Assembly (NCBI GenBank): GCA_010093605.1
Contig: MU004181.1
Coordinates: forward strand, 3,254,215 to 3,318,214
DNA from: Lophium mytilinum
Taxonomy: Eukaryota > Ascomycota > Dothideomycetes > Mytilinidiales > Mytilinidiaceae
Direction: 5' to 3'
Length of the DNA stretch: 64,000 bases
Under the pieces are notes generated by a model. That model saw only the letters and a list, made by a program, of their open reading frames with translations, searched no databases and was not told the DNA's origin. Shown one piece after another: positions 22,860-34,649 of this stretch (position 1 is the first letter of the stretch; the number at the start of each line of letters is the position of its first letter). A program made the position numbers and the translations under genes.

Positions 22860-25675
22860 CTACGTGTAGATACTCTCGGTGTACGCATTCAAAGTCAAGC
22901 CCTGTTCAGCCATATCTGCATTCTCCAAGAACTTCATAGGCATCCACACTAGATGACCTTTGACCCTGTCCAGCTCCTTCCTTACTTCTGCCACTGGACG
23001 GTTTTTGTCATACAAATGACCCTGCTTGTGTTCCTTGTCGCCCTTCGGATTGGGGGTGAATTTGTCATAGTCCTCAAAAGTCAAGATGATATCGTCAGGA
23101 TCGGCATGGAACAGATCGCGGAATACGCTGGTGTTCGTGGAGGCATTCTTAGTCCACATATCCCACACCTGGTCAGAAAGTGGATCTGCAACGAACTCGT
23201 ACTCGGGTCCTTCGTAGTTGTCATTCGGCGAGTCACCAGGCGGCTGTGCGTTTGGATCTTCTGAGGCATCAAGACTTTGAGCTGGGAGCAAGCCTAGATG
23301 CTCGCGCCAGAGGTTGCGACGAAGAGTTGCGGCGTGTCGTCCGGCTTTGAAGGGGACGCCATCCATTGTAGTCTCAATGAAGTCTGTATCGTTCATAACG
23401 ATACTGAGTTCGGAGTCGTGGTAGCCGAGTTGAGACTAAAGAGATGATTAACTATTTTTCGTGGCAAAAAGAAGTTCGGGTTTGCACTTACGCGATCGTT
23501 GATGTTTGAGCTTCCACAAATAACTGTCCTATCATCCACAATGCAAACCTTTGCATGGATATAAAGTTCCTCTTGGAAGAAATTCTCCTTCTCATCTTCT
23601 GGCTCACCATCCCACTCTTCAGTGCTGACCAACTTGTCGTTCAGCATGGCGTTATCAGCTATCGAGTCCGCATCGATGATACCGCCTTCATCGCCTTTGC
23701 CCACGTCGACGGATTCATCCATGAAATGCCGCCTCTTCTCGGCCGCAGCTTCTTTTGCTTCAGGTCCAGCATCAGCAGGTGCCATGATCTCGTCTGCCTC
23801 TGCGCGTTGAAGTTCTGCGTACTTCATTCCTGATTTTTCTTCCTGCGCCTTGAGCTTGGCGTTAACATTGAGTCGATCGTAGGAACGGAGATTGAACACG
23901 AAGATGTGTTGCTCTGGATCCACGCCTTGAGCCTTGATCTGACCGAATATGCTATGCTCTCCACGGCATATGCTTTTGTACTGGTAGTCCATGATGGCTC
24001 GAGTACCCGTTGCAGCGCTTTCACGGAGATCACCAGCAAAGCCCGGGATAGCTGGAATCACTATAATTACCCGGAATTTGCGACCTTCCCGGCCAGCGCT
24101 CACGCAGGCATCGACGATGGCACGTCCAATTTGGTTGTGTACAGGAGTCTGCTCTTCTCCAGTCGCAGTAACTATACTCATTAGCGTTACTCCTTTGTAA
24201 AGCCAAGGCACACTTACTGAAGAATTGGTTCTCAATGTATACATAGTGCTGTGCGTTGCGGATGGTGTCGCAATACGCGGTTTGGATGCTATGTTCCGCA
24301 GGAAGGATCCCGCTGCTCCAGTCCGCGCTACTTCGTACTACTTGTGCGTGTACGGTACCTCGATTTTGAAGGTTCTTCGTACTGACTGGGCTCAAGGGAT
24401 GATGTATATACTCCCCAACCGGGAACTTCGGTCGCTGTACACCTATAAGATCTTCATCCTCGCCCTCTCGTCCTTCTAGAGTCAACCAATCGTATCGGCC
24501 ATCGCGTTTGTATTTATCACGCTTGCAAAAGTTCCAGCGGAGGACAAAGTGTTCGGCAATATCGAGGACGCATGGCCCAATGACTCCCATCGCGACGTCG
24601 TGCCACGGCATACGGCCGTATTCAGCTTTGCTGAGTTGGTTAGATTTCCAGTCCTCGACGTTTTGGAAGTCCATGATGCGGTTGTTGTTGAAATCTTGGC
24701 CAGGGAAGATCTCATTCTGCACACCCGAAGGATGCACGTCGGCTAAAGGGTGTTGTCTGTAATCCCAGCGCCCATAGCAAAGGTCCAGACCACCAATGAA
24801 TGCCAGGGCATAGTCAATTACGATGAATTTCTCGTGATGAGCCTATTCTTACATCAGCACGGATGTAGGCATGACAGACGAGAATAATTACCCAGTAGAA
24901 AGTCATGTCTCCAGCATTCTCAAGCACATTGTGATCAGGATGCCTCATCAAGTTGATGTTGCCATATCCAGGAGTGCCCTCAGGGCAGAGATTCATGATG
25001 GCCTTCTTCGTATGCTGGCTGTTGCAGGTGAGAGCCGCCGAAACCTAATCAAGCTAAGCTTCGAAAGAGTGTAAGGTCGATCCTCTAAGCACATACCTCC
25101 TTGTACACTATGATGTATATCTTGACGCCTTCTTCCGCCTTCTTCTTCAAAAGTCTATCAAGACGCCATTCTTGGTTGTAGAAAGGGGGACGACGGAGGA
25201 ACTAGGCCATCAGGAGCTTTCACCATGGGAGCATTTTGAACCACGTACAAGTTCTGGGGACAGCCACCAATCTTCGATATAGATAGTTTCTTTCGCCCTC
25301 TCTAACGCAACTGAAACGGCCTAGTCGACATCAGTCTCAGGAGGTAGTCCCGTTCACGCGACGCATAAAACTTACCCAAAAGTAGTCCCTACCGTCAACA
25401 TACCACTTGATCATGTTCCCGTCTCTTTCGGGCGCAAAGGAGTTGAAGCGATGGTTCTCACAGACCCTGCTTCTCTTCTCGTCCGTCTTCTGCTCATGCT
25501 CCTCGTCGTGACGATGATTTGGGTTAATCAGGTTGCCGAACTTTCCGATTTTGTGCTTCATATGAGTCGCCTTGACCTTGACATCGTGGAGATGAGTGTC
25601 CTTGAGCTTGTCGCGAAGGTGGCCGAATTTCCCTTTGAGGCCATGGCTCTCGCTGTCGGCGGCGCTCCCAGACAT
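22860..25675 (-). CDS. phospholipase D
   Basis: Seven exons on the minus strand (25675-25376, 25320-25249, 25201-25097, 25044-24892, 24842-24218, 24171-23492, 23435-22860) give 836 residues. Both HKD catalytic motifs are present and intact: HHEKFIVIDYALAFIGGLD and HAKVCIVDDRTVICGSSNIN. The conserved GGLDLCYGRWD, YVYIENQFF and DSELSIVMND segments are also seen. The enzyme hydrolyses phosphatidylcholine to phosphatidate and choline through a phospho-His intermediate. No PX or PH domain precedes the catalytic core; instead there is a basic His/Lys-rich N-terminus (KGKFGHLRDKLKDTHLHDVK), so this is the short fungal PLD type rather than the Spo14/PLD1 type. A charged Ala/Glu-rich insert (about residues 540-600) separates the second catalytic half. 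The second HKD motif is followed by the phase-0 splice at 23492/23435. Confidence 0.93.
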
Positions 25676-26495
25676 GTCAGCTGTACTTTGATACCGCGGG
25701 CTGGAGGACTAGCAGGGCGATTTGGGTGGAAAGTTCGATTGGCGGGGTAGGAGGCCAGTGCCACGATGCAGCGCGGGGGACTGTGGATGGATATAAGAGC
25801 TGCGCAGGGGTTTGGTGGTGAGATACTTTTCCTTGAAAGATGGCTGGATGGCCTTGCAGGAAGCTTGGATGGTGGGGCCACAGGGCGGAGCGCGCTTGCC
25901 CTGGTGACGTAGAGCCAAGCCCGGTCTGCCCCTCCCATTTCCTAATCTTGTTCTATTAACAGACCTCCCTTCTCAACGACGCTATTATGGCGAGGTTGAC
26001 AACGTTGCACGCAAATCAAGATAACGAACTTAGGTCTCTTTCGGCGCTTGAAAAGCACTGGAGCACTCGTGGCGTACAGAAAAATGACCTCTTTGGTGTG
26101 TCGCCTTTTGCATGCCCAGACCTAACCACCTAGATCTTGCATTAGCCCCTTGCGTATCAAGATTAGATTAGATAGTTCATGCACGGTAACATCATTCAGA
26201 AAATCACAAGATATCTAACGGATCTAAACGAGCAAGAAACCTGCGCGTTAATTGGATTTATACCGGTGTCCCACTCAACTATCGGCTATGAGAGGACCAG
26301 AGTAAGTCTGCCCGTAGCATGCTTTCCCTACTAGTATAGACCAAGCACGCCCCTAAGGAACTTGTGGGTTGTAAGTAAGAACAGCCTTGTCTCGCCATGA
26401 TCTGTGTCTCTGATCCTCGCTCTTTCCCGCAGTGGATCACATTTGTCTTCCACATGCGACAAGAAATTATGATGAGACATCGTAGTGGACTCTCC
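25676..26495. other. intergenic region
   Basis: About 820 bases. A CT/AG-rich stretch near 25700-25930 is consistent with the phospholipase promoter; otherwise nothing is seen. Confidence 0.4.
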
Positions 26496-27524
26496 TTAGA
26501 CCCTCGGCCTCTTCCGGAGACCGTCCTCCTTATCATCATGTCGCTCTCTCTCGACCATCATGGGTTCTTCCAACCACTTGTACAGAGGTTCATTTCCTGT
26601 ATGGATAGTCAGCTTCGGGATGTGAGCTTTCAACCGTCGGAGCTGTAACATCTCGCAGCAAGAGTCGAAGAGCTTTGGCTTGAAGAATGACTTGCTCAGC
26701 CCAGAACGGTTCGGGATCAAGACCTCAACCATCTGGAGACTCTTGCACTCTTCCAGAAGGGTAGTAAAGCGTCTCGCAACGCTTTCCGGACCGCCATTCA
26801 GCAACGGTCCCGTACCGGCGTGGTAAGAACCACGCAGCTCGCCTATGTCCCATTCTTGAGACCACCAGACGATCTTGATCGCAGCCATGTTTCTGCGGCC
26901 GATTTCGCCAATGCCCTCGACAAAATGACATGCCAAGTTGAGGTCGCCTCTCCTTCCAGAGTATGCTGTGAGGTCGAAAACAGTGCACGCAAAAAAGATT
27001 GAGCCGACCTCAAGACGCATTTGCTTGTTGACTGCCAAGCATGAGAGCTTGGGGTGGCTCGGTAAGAAGAACTTATTCGGCTCGTCGTCGCCTAAGTCCT
27101 CATCCATTGCGAGAATCTGGCCTGGGTGCAGTTTCAGCTCCCAATAGCCTTCCGTCTCATTCTCGAGAACGAAATGGTAGATGATAAGCCGAAGCTCGGG
27201 AGGGAGCTTGAAAAGGGGAAAGCCCTTCTTGTTGCGGCGTTGGAATAAGGAACTGATGACTGGAACAGCGGTCACAACTCGAGATCCTTGCTCCTAGAGG
27301 AGATAGTTAGGGGAGATTTCTCTCGGCATGGACGAAGAAGCTTGACTTACCTTGACTAGTGGACGAGATATCCTGGTCATGGTTGACAGGCGCTTCGCCG
27401 GGCGCTTCGGAGCTTTGGCTTTGGAGATTGTTTTGGCTCTGCCGCCTCCTCCCTAACGAGCAGTCAGTACTCTGAAGCAGCATATGCTCATTGGTAGGAA
27501 GTTACTGACCTTCGACTTGTCCAT
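26496..27524 (-). CDS. LPxELR (2EXR/F-box-like) protein, paralogue A
   Basis: Three exons on the minus strand (27524-27510, 27452-27351, 27293-26496) give 304 residues. Exon 1 encodes only five residues (MDKSK). A basic Lys/Arg/Ala-rich exon 2 (AKTISKAKAPKRPAKRL) looks like a nuclear-localisation region. Exon 3 starts the folded domain with FPLFKLPPELRLIIYHFVLE, the N-terminal signature of a large fungal family of 2EXR or F-box-like proteins. LAVNKQMRLEV and GEIGRRNMAAIKIVWWSQEW follow. The tail is charged. Molecular function is not established; some relatives act as substrate adaptors. It is a diverged tandem paralogue of the next gene, which shares the five-codon first exon and the LENE and GEIGR blocks. 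An upstream in-frame Met would add 67 residues; the paralogue argues against it. Confidence 0.78.
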
Positions 27525-28298
27525 GGTTGCCGGTGCACCTTCGTCTTGGACAAAGACGAGGATGGAGGTTAGAGGGAGAGTGAGGTGGACAAAGTGTCGG
27601 TAGATAACGGTTAGACGAGTAGTGCCCTTCACTTCACTTTGAAGGGACCACGTGACTTCATCAGAGATGGTAAAGCCCTCGAAGCAATCAGACAGCAACG
27701 ACGCAGTTGAAGTGGTCAGATCCATATTGCCAACCTTGAGAAGCGTTAGGGAAGCTAAAAATCTGATAACAAGGACTTGTGTGGTATGAGGGCTTTTGCA
27801 AGAACAGCCTTTGGGACACTAGATCATATACGTTACCAGGACATAAGCTTGAGCACTATCTCTTGGCACAGTAGGCCTTGATGCCTCTTCTCGATCTCTA
27901 ATAGCACGCTGCATCTCCCCGAACGGCGGCATAGCTGGATCATGAGCTTATCGGCACTATTCCATTTTGCGCCGTTTACACTCCGACATCTTAGCTTCAC
28001 TTTTTCCGATGTACCGAAGCATTTCAAATGGTAGCAATCGATTGAGCATGGACGTTTGTTCAGATCCTGTACAGACCACAAACAGACCGCCAATTAAGGA
28101 CGGCAGTCACAACTCTTCAACACTGCTGCACAATGTACTTCCACGAGAAAACTGCCGTGAATTTATAGCATATCTATATGCTGACCTTTAAGAAACTCTA
28201 TTTCCATAGGCTTTGCAGCTTGCTACCCATGAATAGCACTTCTCTCATGCCCGTGTAGAAGATAAGGCCCAGCTGCCCTTTAGGAGTCCCCAGCCCAC
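27525..28298. other. intergenic region between tandem paralogues
   Basis: About 770 bases. Short frames only; no remnant of a third copy was seen. Confidence 0.4.
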
Positions 28299-29514
28299 TC
28301 AACCCTTCCTCTTCTTTCGTGACTCTGAAGCATCATCAGCCTCCGCACTTCTCTTCGTCGCCACGGGCGCCATCAACCAATTCTTGAGAGGCTCGTTGTC
28401 CTTGCTGATGATGTTAACGTGGGGTACGAAGCCACAGAGCGAGCGGAGATTCTCCAAGCCGCAGGCCCAACTGTAGTCGTTCGGTTTGAGGGTACCAGAA
28501 CCGAGGCCACAGCGGTACGGGATCGTTACATCCAGCCAGCGAAGTCTGGGACACGACTTCAGTAGCTTTGTCAACGCCTTGGAAAATCCAGACTTAAACC
28601 AGGCCGTGGATCGTGGCGAAAAGTGTTTGTTGACGTGCCATTCACTGGTCCACCAGCCCAAATCGATCGCGGTGATATTGGCACGACCTATTTCGCCAAT
28701 CCCGTTGATAAAAGCGCAAGCTAGTTCGAGATCGTTGTAGAGTGAGTTTGAGCATCCTTTTGCAAGCACAAATGTAGTGCGCTCGATCGCCAGCGGTGCG
28801 AACTCCGACCGAATCTGGCGATTAACGTCTAGGCATCGGAAGCGTCCGTCATGAGGGAGGAAAAAGCCTGCAGCGCCAGTCGGAGGAGCTATATTTGAAA
28901 CCGTACCGGAGTGCCCCAGACCACGAGCCCTGAATAGGCATAGTCGCATTTTATACCCGCAAAATTCGTAGCTCTCGTTCTCAAGCACCCATCCATAGAC
29001 CATGTTTCTGAGTTCTGCTGGGAGCTCAAAGAATGGGAAGGTATGCTTGCGGCGGCCGTGGGTGGATATTTCAATTTCGACCTTCTTTCCAGCGTGGGAT
29101 ACAATTTCCTTAAGCAAACTTAGCATTGCCTCAATGTTTTGATACCTTGGGGCGTAATTACTTGGCTAGCGATGAATCGATCTTCCTTGTTGAAGGCATT
29201 GAACGTAGTTGCGACTCTCTCGTTTCCTTCAAAAGCCAGATCAACGACAACATCGTGGCCGCTCCGCGTGATTCGGATCTTCCCGTCAGAAAACTTAAGG
29301 ATCTAGATGTCGATGAGTCTGGGCTTTCAGATCAAATTGGGTAGGACAGTGTCCTACCTTGAAGTCCGTATCTGAACAGATAACCTCGCCATCGGGTTCC
29401 TCCTTCTGGCCTCCATCGCCGTCGGGGGGTTCACCACCACCCTGGAATCTCGTTAGATATCTGATTGTGCAGAAACGTGGTGCGGAAGTGGTCACTGACC
29501 TTGAAGACCTCCAT
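28299..29514 (-). CDS. LPxELR (2EXR/F-box-like) protein, paralogue B
   Basis: Four exons on the minus strand (29514-29500, 29441-29358, 29302-29162, 29108-28299) give 349 residues. Exon 1 is five codons (MEVFK) and exon 2 is Gly/Asp/Glu-rich. Exon 3 encodes a small beta-rich piece (ILKFSDGKIRITRSGHDVVV) without a counterpart in paralogue A. Exon 4 carries FPFFELPAELRNMVYGWVLE, DVNRQIRSEF and GEIGRANITAIDLGWWTSEW. The third intron (29161-29109, 53 nt) hides a trap: unspliced, exon 3 runs on to a stop overlapping an ATG that opens the last exon, which would suggest two overlapping genes. Splicing joins them in frame. The C-terminus is Lys/Arg-rich (SRKKRKG), nuclear-signal-like. Function unknown. 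Confidence 0.78.
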
Positions 29515-30121
29515 CGCGGTGTTACTGCTGAATAGTTTCACGGAGGAGGATGAAGATGAGGATTGATAGAAGAACGAGAGGTGAGGAGGTTGAAAGATAC
29601 GAAAGCCGCTAGCGCGATTGCACTTCACTTTCGACTAGATGGGGTGATCCAGGACTAAGCGATAAGTCCAGGCACATAGATGTACCGCTTGCCCGTTACA
29701 AGAGCTGGACATTACTCTCTGGAGCAGCCTATTGCCATGAAGCCAGCCAGTCAAGGTCGATCAATAGCTAGCTCAATTTCCGGCGCATACGTAGAATTTA
29801 CCTCGCTTTGACGGCAGCAGGGTATTAAAAACAGTGGTTAAAGACTCCACAGAGATGTATTGCCAGCCACAGTAGGCCCGTTGTGCGTAAGACAGATAGA
29901 AAGAGAGCTAATGAGATCAACGAGGAATAGTCAGACCCTACGATATATATTGCAGACTCCCGTTATGTGAGGAGCATATGCAGCTCTACTACAGAAGGAA
30001 ATTACTCGAGGAGGAAGAAAAGACTCCGCTTGTGTACCATTCTAGAGATCCGTTACGCGTATTCCACATACTCTAATTATCGGTAAATCATTCTTGAAGA
30101 ACTCTAGAACGTGCTGCGCTC
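29515..30121. other. intergenic region
   Basis: About 600 bases with nothing recognisable. It includes the paralogue B promoter and the 3' region of the dehydrogenase. Confidence 0.4.
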
Positions 30122-31451
30122 CTATTTGTACAGCAGTCGCTCAACCATCTCTGCAATCGCCAGACTACTAGTCAGCCCAGGACTCTCTATCCCCAGTAGA
30201 TTTACAAAATTCTCAAATCCCTCCTCCGTCTTTATGTAAAAGTCTTGGAACCCCTTCCCACTCGCCACAGCGCCCATCTTTCCTAGCTTCGGTCGGATAC
30301 CAGCGTAGTCCAGGCCAATGGCATCGCGGTCGATACCCGGAAGATATGACTGGATGTCGTCAATAGCGGTAGTAAGGTTCTTGTCGTTGACTCGTAGATC
30401 CATCGGGTCATCGACCCATTCAACATCCGGGCCAAATCGTATGCGGCCAGCCATGTCGAGAGTCAGATGCGTACCAAGCCCACCATGTCCTGGTATTGGA
30501 GCCGGGTACACGAGAATTGATGGCTTCGGTCTGGACAAGGAGTAGGAAAAGTAGGAACCCTTCGCGTAGTAAGGCTTGAGATGACGATCTGAGGGTAGAA
30601 TCATGTTCGAGATCGGAATTGCAGCAAGGCCCGCAGAGTTGATGAGGGTCTCTGCTGTTATACTAGACTCCTCGCCTCCAGATACGGTCGTGATCTTCCA
30701 TCCTCCAGAGCCAGATTGAATAGGCTCGACTGCAGTGACTTCCGCGTTGAATGCGCACATGCCGCCGCTCTCTTCGAAGTCGCCTTCAAGATACTGCATG
30801 AGGGAATGACTGTCCACAATGCCAGTTGATGTGCTCTCCAGAACTCCCGCTTCGGCTCGAACGTCGGGCTCACGCTGCTTGGCTTCTTCTGAAGATACGA
30901 AATGCGTCGGGACGCCGATCGTGGACGCGAATGAATGGACCTTTTCTAACGCTTCCATCTGCTGCTCATCCTGTGCCACGATCCATTTGCCACAGTTCAT
31001 ATGCGGTATATCATTCTTTCTACACAGTTCATACATCATTTCTTTACCGCGCAAACATAGCTTGGTCTTGAGCGACGTCTCGCCATAATAAAGGCCGGCG
31101 TGAATCACCTAGAACAGAAACATGAGTATCTCCGCTTGAAAAGTGACTAACGTCATTTGATCTTCCTCTCTTGAAGTGGCGCTGCGAAGGAGACGAGAGT
31201 TGGAGGTATTCAAGAAAAAATATCATATACACCTCAGAGTTCCGACTGCTGGTCTCGGTGCCCACGGTCCCGTGCTTCTCGACTAGCACCGTGCTCGCCC
31301 CGTCTCTTGCCTGTAGTTTCCGTGCGATTGCTAACCCTACAACACCTCCTCCTACGACAGCATGTGTGAAGTCTGCGTTTCGGATAACGCTTGTGGAGAA
31401 CAGCCGACCCTCCGCGCAGCCCACTGCCCGCCGGGATGCGCAGGCGAACAT
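30122..31451 (-). CDS. L-2-hydroxyglutarate dehydrogenase-like FAD oxidoreductase
   Basis: Two exons on the minus strand (31451-31233 and 31108-30122) joined over a 124-nt phase-0 intron give 401 residues, the usual length of fungal L2HGDH. The N-terminal ~27 residues are basic and Ser-rich ([20 protein letters not shown]), a likely mitochondrial presequence. The FAD-binding Rossmann loop [15 protein letters not shown] follows, then the family blocks [46 protein letters not shown] and [11 protein letters not shown], with [10 protein letters not shown] near the C-terminus. The enzyme oxidises L-2-hydroxyglutarate to 2-oxoglutarate in mitochondria, a metabolite-repair role. The splice restores the SEVIHAG motif, conserved in this DAO-type family, which supports the model. 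Confidence 0.93.
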
Positions 31452-31915
31452 GTTACGCAGACAGAAGAGTACTATATGCTAGAAAAGAGCCAATTGAGAG
31501 GCAATGGTACGTAAAGCTTGGAAGGAGAGCAATCGGACTTTTGTACAAAGGGTAATGGCTGAGGCATTGCTTTTGACCCATGACGTTGGCTATGAAGATC
31601 TCCACTAGTCTCCGTCGCACTAGCGTGACAAGGGGTAAGCTTCCTAGGTCCTTTGCTCGTTTAATTTTAGTGAACGTTTTAGACTTTGCATAAGAAAGAA
31701 GGAGTCGTAGAATGCTTGTTGTGATGTAGTAGAGAATCTCTACATTTTCGGATCCCGACTGCTTCGCCAGGAAGTATGATCATATAGTCGTAAAAGTCTC
31801 AGCAGTCGTGAGCCGCAGGAAAGCAGACACGAGGACCATTTTCGCCCAATACCAGATCAAGACAATGAAAGATCCTCCATGCATGAACCATCCCATACCC
31901 CTCGCCCAGACACGA
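31452..31915. other. intergenic region
   Basis: About 460 bases, the upstream region of the dehydrogenase and the 3' region of the next minus-strand gene. No features seen. Confidence 0.4.
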
Positions 31916-32569
31916 CTATCCCTCCTCCACAGTGCTGGAGTATCCCGGATCCTCATTCCCCTTCACCATCAACCTCTCGCTGTACACGTGCTTGAAGTCC
32001 TCCGGGCTCCAGCTCTGCTTCCTGCCCAGATCCCCCAGCTTCAGCCCCACCGGCTTCGCCCTCTTGACCGCCTCCGCCTGGCCCTCTCCCACTCCCGTCT
32101 TCAATGGCACCACTCCCTTCCCTGCAGCAATCGAGTCCGGCGACATTCTGCCTGGTTCCTCGTAGACAGCCGAAGTGTGCGGCACAGGCGACATTCCAGC
32201 CCCAACCAGCGCCTCTGCATAGTTCGAGCTGCTAGTCCGCGCTGGCGCTCGTCTGTACGCTAGCTTCGCCTCGTCGTCCGCACCGTCCCTTCCCTGGGTC
32301 TTTTCTCCCGCGCCGTCCGTGCTCGCAGCCATGTATCCGGATTTGCTTGCTGCGAGGGCGTGGATGGCCTCGAAGCGGGCTGCCGCGTCTGGCAGTGGAG
32401 TAGTCGGGGCGGCGGAGTCGGTCTGCGCCTGCGAGTTTGCCGTGAGGGCGGCTTCGGCTTCGGAGCGTGTGTTTGGTGTTAGTTGGGAGGGTGTACCGAG
32501 GCCGTATGATGGACTGCTTGTGAGTGCGGCTCGGGTTGAGAGGAAGGCAGTGGATTCCGAGTCGCCCAT
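31916..32569 (-). CDS. hypothetical low-complexity protein
   Basis: A single exon of 217 residues starting MGDSESTAFLSTRAALTSSP. The frame stays open upstream for 125 more codons, but that extension has a non-coding, Arg/Pro/Cys-rich composition, and the MGDSES start is preceded by an AC-rich leader (GCCGCCAACATG context). The protein is Ala/Ser/Thr/Pro-rich and probably disordered, with a more structured stretch near the C-terminus (LKLGDLGRKQSWSPEDFKHV; YSERLMVKGNEDPGYSST). No membrane segment or known domain. The ordered tail reads like a conserved fungal motif, but I cannot name it. Confidence 0.68.
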   Translation of the reverse strand: MGDSESTAFLSTRAALTSSPSYGLGTPSQLTPNTRSEAEAALTANSQAQTDSAAPTTPLPDAAARFEAIHALAASKSGYMAASTDGAGEKTQGRDGADDEAKLAYRRAPARTSSSNYAEALVGAGMSPVPHTSAVYEEPGRMSPDSIAAGKGVVPLKTGVGEGQAEAVKRAKPVGLKLGDLGRKQSWSPEDFKHVYSERLMVKGNEDPGYSSTVEEG

Positions 32570-33597
32570 GTTGGCGGCGGTCGGGTGGGGATATATACGT
32601 AAACAAAGGGTGATGGGGTGATGTTTTAATTCAAATTGGGCCTGTTGAGCTCCTGATCTGTGACGTTGGTTGCTCCAGAATAGGCAGACAGTGGAGACTG
32701 GAGGCCGGGTCCGTGGTGGTGGTACGGAGCTGCAACCTGCTCCGCCGCTGGCCTGCCTATTTATCTGACCGTCTCCTTCGGTAGAGAAGATGGCGTGCGC
32801 CAAGAACGGGTGACGTCCTGCCGTCCAGACGTAAATGCAGGGACCTTTTAGCGCCATTCTTGCGGGGAGACTTGACGCAGTTCGGGCATTCAATATGGTG
32901 ATCTCTATCAGGTGTCGAACGCGCCCATTCGTCATAGGTGCCACCGTCCTGACTCTTTATTAACACCGCGGAACCATTATGCAGATCTGTTCACTATATT
33001 CCAATCGCAGATGCTGCAGATTCGGCCCAGGACGGGTGACAGACTTCGCCGAACAATAAGTCGAATACCGTCTGCTAAGGCGCGGACAGCTATCCTGCTT
33101 GCCCAAACGGCAACTTCACGAATTCAAACAACATACCAAAGGACCTCAAGCGGTACTAGACAAGGGTACACCATCACAGAAAGAGTGATTACGTCAAGTA
33201 GGGACCCTCAAGTTAGCACCATGGATTCGTAGACTGCTAGAGAGCTCTGGAGAATCCGGCACCGAAATCGGACGAGGTAAGGAAGGGAATGGCATTGCCT
33301 ATGGCTGGGTCGGGGGTGTAAGTCTTGAGGACTGATAAGCGGACGTACTCATCTTGTCTATCAGGAGGAACGGGGTCCGGGTTGGTCCTCCGGTCATGCT
33401 CCCACATATGAGACTTCTGTTCCGCTATCAGCTGTGAAGTCTATTTTTCGTTGTAGCATCTGGAAAGACAAACCCTAGCCGCCGTCGCTTACCGCCCACC
33501 TACCTTTTGCACCTTTTTTACACCTCCAGTGTAGGCGAATAGCATTTGCATGTATATATAAGAGACATTTTGCTGACATCTTCCACCGCCCTGACCG
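32570..33597. other. intergenic region with a TATA-like site before a hairpin
   Basis: About 1 kb with no supported gene. TATATATAAG at 33552-33561 lies about 37 bases before the inverted repeat described next. Confidence 0.35.
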
Positions 33598-33735
33598 CCA
33601 TCCGAGATTCACGTACTAACGAGAATTGGTGGAAGGATTCCATGGAGCGAGCCGCTAGCCCCAGTTGCTCTAAGTGTGACCAAATCTGCACGTAAAGTCC
33701 TCACCAATTCTCGTGTGTACGTGAATCTCGGATGG
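33598..33735. repeat. 34-bp near-perfect inverted repeat (138-nt hairpin)
   Basis: The left arm (33598-33631, starting CCATCCGAGATTCACGTAC) and right arm (33702-33735) are reverse complements at 32 of 34 positions, with a 70-nt loop. There is no obvious target-site duplication and no coding capacity. It could be a small foldback or MITE-type element, or the precursor of a structured or small RNA, given the TATA-like sequence just upstream. Confidence 0.75.
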
Positions 33736-34075
33736 GGTTGGAAGACGTCACAACGTTAGGAAAGATAGCTATACTATAATGTGCAGGGTGGCGTATAAGG
33801 CTAACGTGTGGCTGACGGAGAAATAAGTGTCCGAAGAGGGTTTTTCGTTTCATTAGTCCCCATCGACTTGTGTTGGGTCTGTATCAACGCTCGGCCCGAC
33901 GTACGGCCTCAGAGCTCGGTTCGGCTTGCCGAGAAAGTCGTCCATCTTCAAGTGTTTCTGAAGCACTAAACCTGGCCGCAACACCACAACCTCGACCACC
34001 GTCCACCATCAACGCAGAGACTCCAGTCGCAGACCCCGTACCCGCCTTCATACTCCCTATTCTCACGCGCTCACC
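33736..34075. promoter_or_regulatory. upstream region of the Y14 gene
   Basis: About 340 bases leading to the Y14 start. It becomes C-rich in the last 100 bases, as in many fungal leaders. No TATA box is obvious. Confidence 0.35.
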
Positions 34076-34649
34076 ATGGCCGACGTAGAAATGGATGTCG
34101 ACCCGCCGCAGGCAAACTCCCCCGAAGCAAAACCCGCCAGCGAAACACGCACTCAAGCCGGCGCTGTCGCAGTCCGTTCGATCGAGGGATGGATCATCAT
34201 GGTCACCAATGTGCACGAAGAAGCGAGCGAGGAGGATCTGACGGATCTGTTCGGAGAATACGGCGAGATCAAGAACATTCACCTAAATCTGGACAGGAGG
34301 ACGGGCTATGTCAAGGTACGGCTCTTTCCACTACCATGGAAACCGCGCGATTAGAGACTGCAGGCTTGGAGGCGCGGGTGCGGCGATATGTATGCATGCT
34401 GACTTGCAAACTTAGGGCTACGTTCTCATCGAGTACCCCACCCTCGCAGAAGCGAAAGCTGCGATTGAGGGTGCGAACGGAGAGAAGCTTTTGGATCAGA
34501 CTCTTGCAGTTGACTTCGCATTCGTACGACCACCACCAGGAAAGGGACAAGCAGGCAAAGGTGGAAGAGGTGGTGCGGCGAGAGGTGGAGGCGGAGGGAG
34601 AGCGAGGAGCAGGAGTCCAGGCGAGGCACGAGATGATAGGGACGACTAA
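34076..34649 (+). CDS. exon-junction complex RNA-binding protein Y14 (RBM8A)
   Basis: Two exons (34076-34315 and 34416-34649) joined over a 100-nt phase-0 intron give 157 residues, close to Y14 elsewhere. A short acidic N-terminus is followed by one RRM: RNP2 is [17 protein letters not shown] and RNP1 is [10 protein letters not shown]. The Y14 hallmarks [14 protein letters not shown] and [29 protein letters not shown] are clear, and the C-terminus is the usual Gly/Arg/Ser-rich tail ([15 protein letters not shown]). Y14 pairs with Mago in the exon-junction complex deposited on spliced mRNAs. The intron falls between RRM residues YVK and GYV. Confidence 0.95.

Noticed and set aside
27453-27725. 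Upstream in-frame start for paralogue A
   Set aside because: The extra 67 residues have no counterpart in paralogue B, which also starts at a five-codon exon.
31916-32944. 342-codon version of the hypothetical protein
   Set aside because: The upstream 125 codons look non-coding, and MGDSES has a better start context.
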